Source: Thiotrichales bacterium
GTDB taxonomy: Bacteria; Pseudomonadota; Gammaproteobacteria; UWMA-0217
Reading direction: 5' to 3'
Assembly: GCA_024763135.1 (NCBI GenBank)
Contig: JANTGD010000202.1
Span: 1 to 6,683 of the forward strand
DNA length: 6,683 nt
A program made the translations under genes and the position numbers. Under the pieces are notes generated by a model, which saw only the letters and a list, made by a program, of their open reading frames with translations, did no database searches and was not told the origin of the DNA. Shown piece by piece: positions 4,813 through 6,683 of this stretch (the first letter of the stretch is position 1; every line of letters starts with the position of its first letter).

Positions 4813-6683
4813 ATGACTATTAAAACTCGGATTACGCTTATTGTATTTGCTTTGACTACTTTAGTTGTTATGGCGCAGTGGGTTGCCAACACGTTGACGC
4901 AATCGGTGGCAGAACAGCGCTATGAACAGCTCGCTATCGACGCTAAATCGGTGCTATGGAAGAAGATCAGTAATAGTGTGCTGGATCGTATGCAAGCCGC
5001 CAGTAAAACGCTGATGCGTGATCGGGCGGTGATTAAGGCGCTGCGTGATAAGAACTATTCAGCGCTTGAAGAAGACGGTAATCCAACATTTAACCGATTG
5101 TCAGCGGGGAAAATTATTTCAGGTTTAAAAATATCTGATCTTTCGGGCACAGTGAGATTTGCCGCGCCGGAAGGGACTATAGGGCAAACCCGCCAGGGGT
5201 TGATTTTGAAAGTGTTGGAAGAAAAAAAGATCGAGCGGGGAATTGAATACAACGGTGAGGGGCATCTGGTCGCAGAGGTGGCTTTTCCTTTGTATTTTCG
5301 CGGACAGCTAGTTGGTGTGGCGGCATACGAATATGAACTGAATGCAGCGATTGCGGACTTTAAAGCCAATGACAACTCAGAAGTTTTTATAATAACGCCT
5401 GAAAATCAGCTGATTTATTCTACCAATCAAGGCTTATTTGATAAGCTGAAGTTAGGAAATCAGGCGGATACGGGAGTTCCACAGGGTTTCCACGTCGTGC
5501 AACACGACAAGAGGTATTTTTCGGTGGTGGTCACCCCTATCAGATCCGCAACCGGTCAGCAATTGGCGAGCCTGATCAGTGCCAAAGACGACACATCGAG
5601 CATTGCTCATGAAGCCCAGATTCAACGTATGAGTCTCATGTCGATAGTGGCGGTTTTGATCATCAATGCGATCCTTTTATTCTGGTTTCTACGCTTTTCT
5701 TTCAAACCAATAGAGCGAGTAATTCACACGATTGAACAGTTTTCTCGAGGCAAGCTCGTAGAGGAGGGGTTGTCGAGTCAGTTTAAAAAGGATGAAGCGG
5801 GGCGGTTGTTAAAGGCTGTCGGTGAAATGAATTCTTCGCTACGGCGCATAGTCTCGAGCGTTTTGAGCAGTTCCGACAATATTGCCTCAGCGTCTGCCGA
5901 GATTGAGGAAGCAAGCACTGCTTTGGCGGTGCGAACCGAAGAGCAAAGTGTCAATGTGGTAGAAACATCTGGGAATATGAATAGTATTACCACCACAGTA
6001 AAACAGAATGCTAACTCGGCAGATGAAGCGGCGCATATCGCTCGTCAGTCGTTAAGCAGAGCGCAGTCGGGTGTGGATTCAATCCATCATTCGATTCTTG
6101 CAGTAAAAGAAATAGAAGAGAGTAGCCAGAAAATAGTGAATATTATCGCAGTTATCGATGAAATCGCATTTCAAACAAACTTACTGGCCCTCAATGCGTC
6201 GGTAGAAGCTGCGCGCGCTGGGGAGCAGGGTAAAGGTTTTTCCGTCGTTGCAAATGAAGTGCGTAATCTAGCGCAGCGATCTTCTGTCGCGGCGAATGAG
6301 ATTAAAGAATTAATCGGTAGCAGTGTAGATAAGGTGGGGCGTGGCACGCAGTTGGTCAGTGAGTCCGGTCAAATTCTCGATGAGATTGTTCAATCTGTAG
6401 ATCATGTCGCGAGTATAGTGGGTAACATCGCAGCGGCGTCACGGGAACAGGCAATGGGTATAGACGAGATTAATACTGCATTGGCGGGTATCGATGAGGC
6501 AACACAAAAAAATACGGCAATGGTGGAAGAGTCCGCTGTATCGGCGCAGGTGTTGGCCGACGAAGCGCGTATGCTGCGGGAACATATGGCGTTTTTCAAG
6601 CTGGATAATGATGCTCGAGCAACAGTTGTTCGAACGGTATCTCGCAAGGCATCAAGGCCATTATCGCAACCGTTAGATAGTAG
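4813..6683 (+). CDS. methyl-accepting chemotaxis protein, partial at window end
   Basis: This is a transmembrane chemoreceptor that signals through CheW and CheA to the flagellar or pilus motor. 623 codons are visible with no stop, so the C-terminus lies beyond the window. TM1 is at about residues 7-21. The periplasmic sensor (about 22-275) looks like a double Cache domain: a long N-terminal helix, a first module at about 97-176 (SDLSGTVRF, then VAFPLYFRGQLVGVAAYEYEL) and a second at about 188-261 (EVFIITPENQLIYST, then SLISAKDDT). TM2 is at about 277-293. HAMP spans about 294-348, with Pro299 and the DEAGRL motif at 327-332. The signalling hairpin tip at 448-484 reads IDEIAFQTNLLALNA and EAARAGEQGKGFSVVANEVR, nearly the enteric consensus without gaps, which suggests the 36-heptad class. 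The start has AAAGGA seven bases upstream. The ligand is unknown; Cache receptors commonly sense small molecules such as amino or organic acids. Confidence 0.95.
   Translation, partial: MTIKTRITLIVFALTTLVVMAQWVANTLTQSVAEQRYEQLAIDAKSVLWKKISNSVLDRMQAASKTLMRDRAVIKALRDKNYSALEEDGNPTFNRLSAGKIISGLKISDLSGTVRFAAPEGTIGQTRQGLILKVLEEKKIERGIEYNGEGHLVAEVAFPLYFRGQLVGVAAYEYELNAAIADFKANDNSEVFIITPENQLIYSTNQGLFDKLKLGNQADTGVPQGFHVVQHDKRYFSVVVTPIRSATGQQLASLISAKDDTSSIAHEAQIQRMSLMSIVAVLIINAILLFWFLRFSFKPIERVIHTIEQFSRGKLVEEGLSSQFKKDEAGRLLKAVGEMNSSLRRIVSSVLSSSDNIASASAEIEEASTALAVRTEEQSVNVVETSGNMNSITTTVKQNANSADEAAHIARQSLSRAQSGVDSIHHSILAVKEIEESSQKIVNIIAVIDEIAFQTNLLALNASVEAARAGEQGKGFSVVANEVRNLAQRSSVAANEIKELIGSSVDKVGRGTQLVSESGQILDEIVQSVDHVASIVGNIAAASREQAMGIDEINTALAGIDEATQKNTAMVEESAVSAQVLADEARMLREHMAFFKLDNDARATVVRTVSRKASRPLSQPLDS

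Overview
The window looks like part of a Gram-negative chromosome, most likely from a gammaproteobacterium. It carries an inner-membrane RND efflux pump, a small exported rhodanese-fold protein, and a membrane chemoreceptor whose signalling tip is almost identical in motif to that of the enteric receptors. Base composition is moderate and genes are spaced by AT-richer gaps. Nothing in the window fixes the genus.

Layout, left to right. Positions 1-615 hold no convincing gene. They hold two long imperfect palindromes of different sequence: a 97-bp one (47-143) and a 160-bp one (207-366) bounded on both sides by TTAA. The second has the form of a MITE-like insertion, namely terminal inverted repeats, no coding capacity, a short direct repeat at both ends and perfect symmetry of the centre. 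The stretch from 371 to the pump start is non-coding or decayed. A short open tail ends four bases before the pump start, where the stop codon of an adaptor gene would normally lie.

From 616 to 3786 is a complete RND permease of the AcrB-like class (1056 aa). Its usual partner, a periplasmic adaptor (membrane fusion protein) gene, is not intact in the 615 bases upstream. After a 202-base gap comes a 138-aa secreted single-domain rhodanese (3989-4405). A 407-base gap with two clear inverted repeats follows. From 4813 to the right edge runs a methyl-accepting chemotaxis protein (TM, probable double Cache sensor, TM, HAMP, signalling domain). It is open to the window end, so its C-terminus is not visible.

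All three genes lie on the + strand, but the gaps (202 and 407 bases) argue for separate transcription rather than one operon, and no shared pathway is evident. The most unusual part is the pair of palindromic elements upstream of an apparently adaptor-less pump. I found no CRISPR array, tRNA, rRNA, transposase gene or convincing new multi-gene system.
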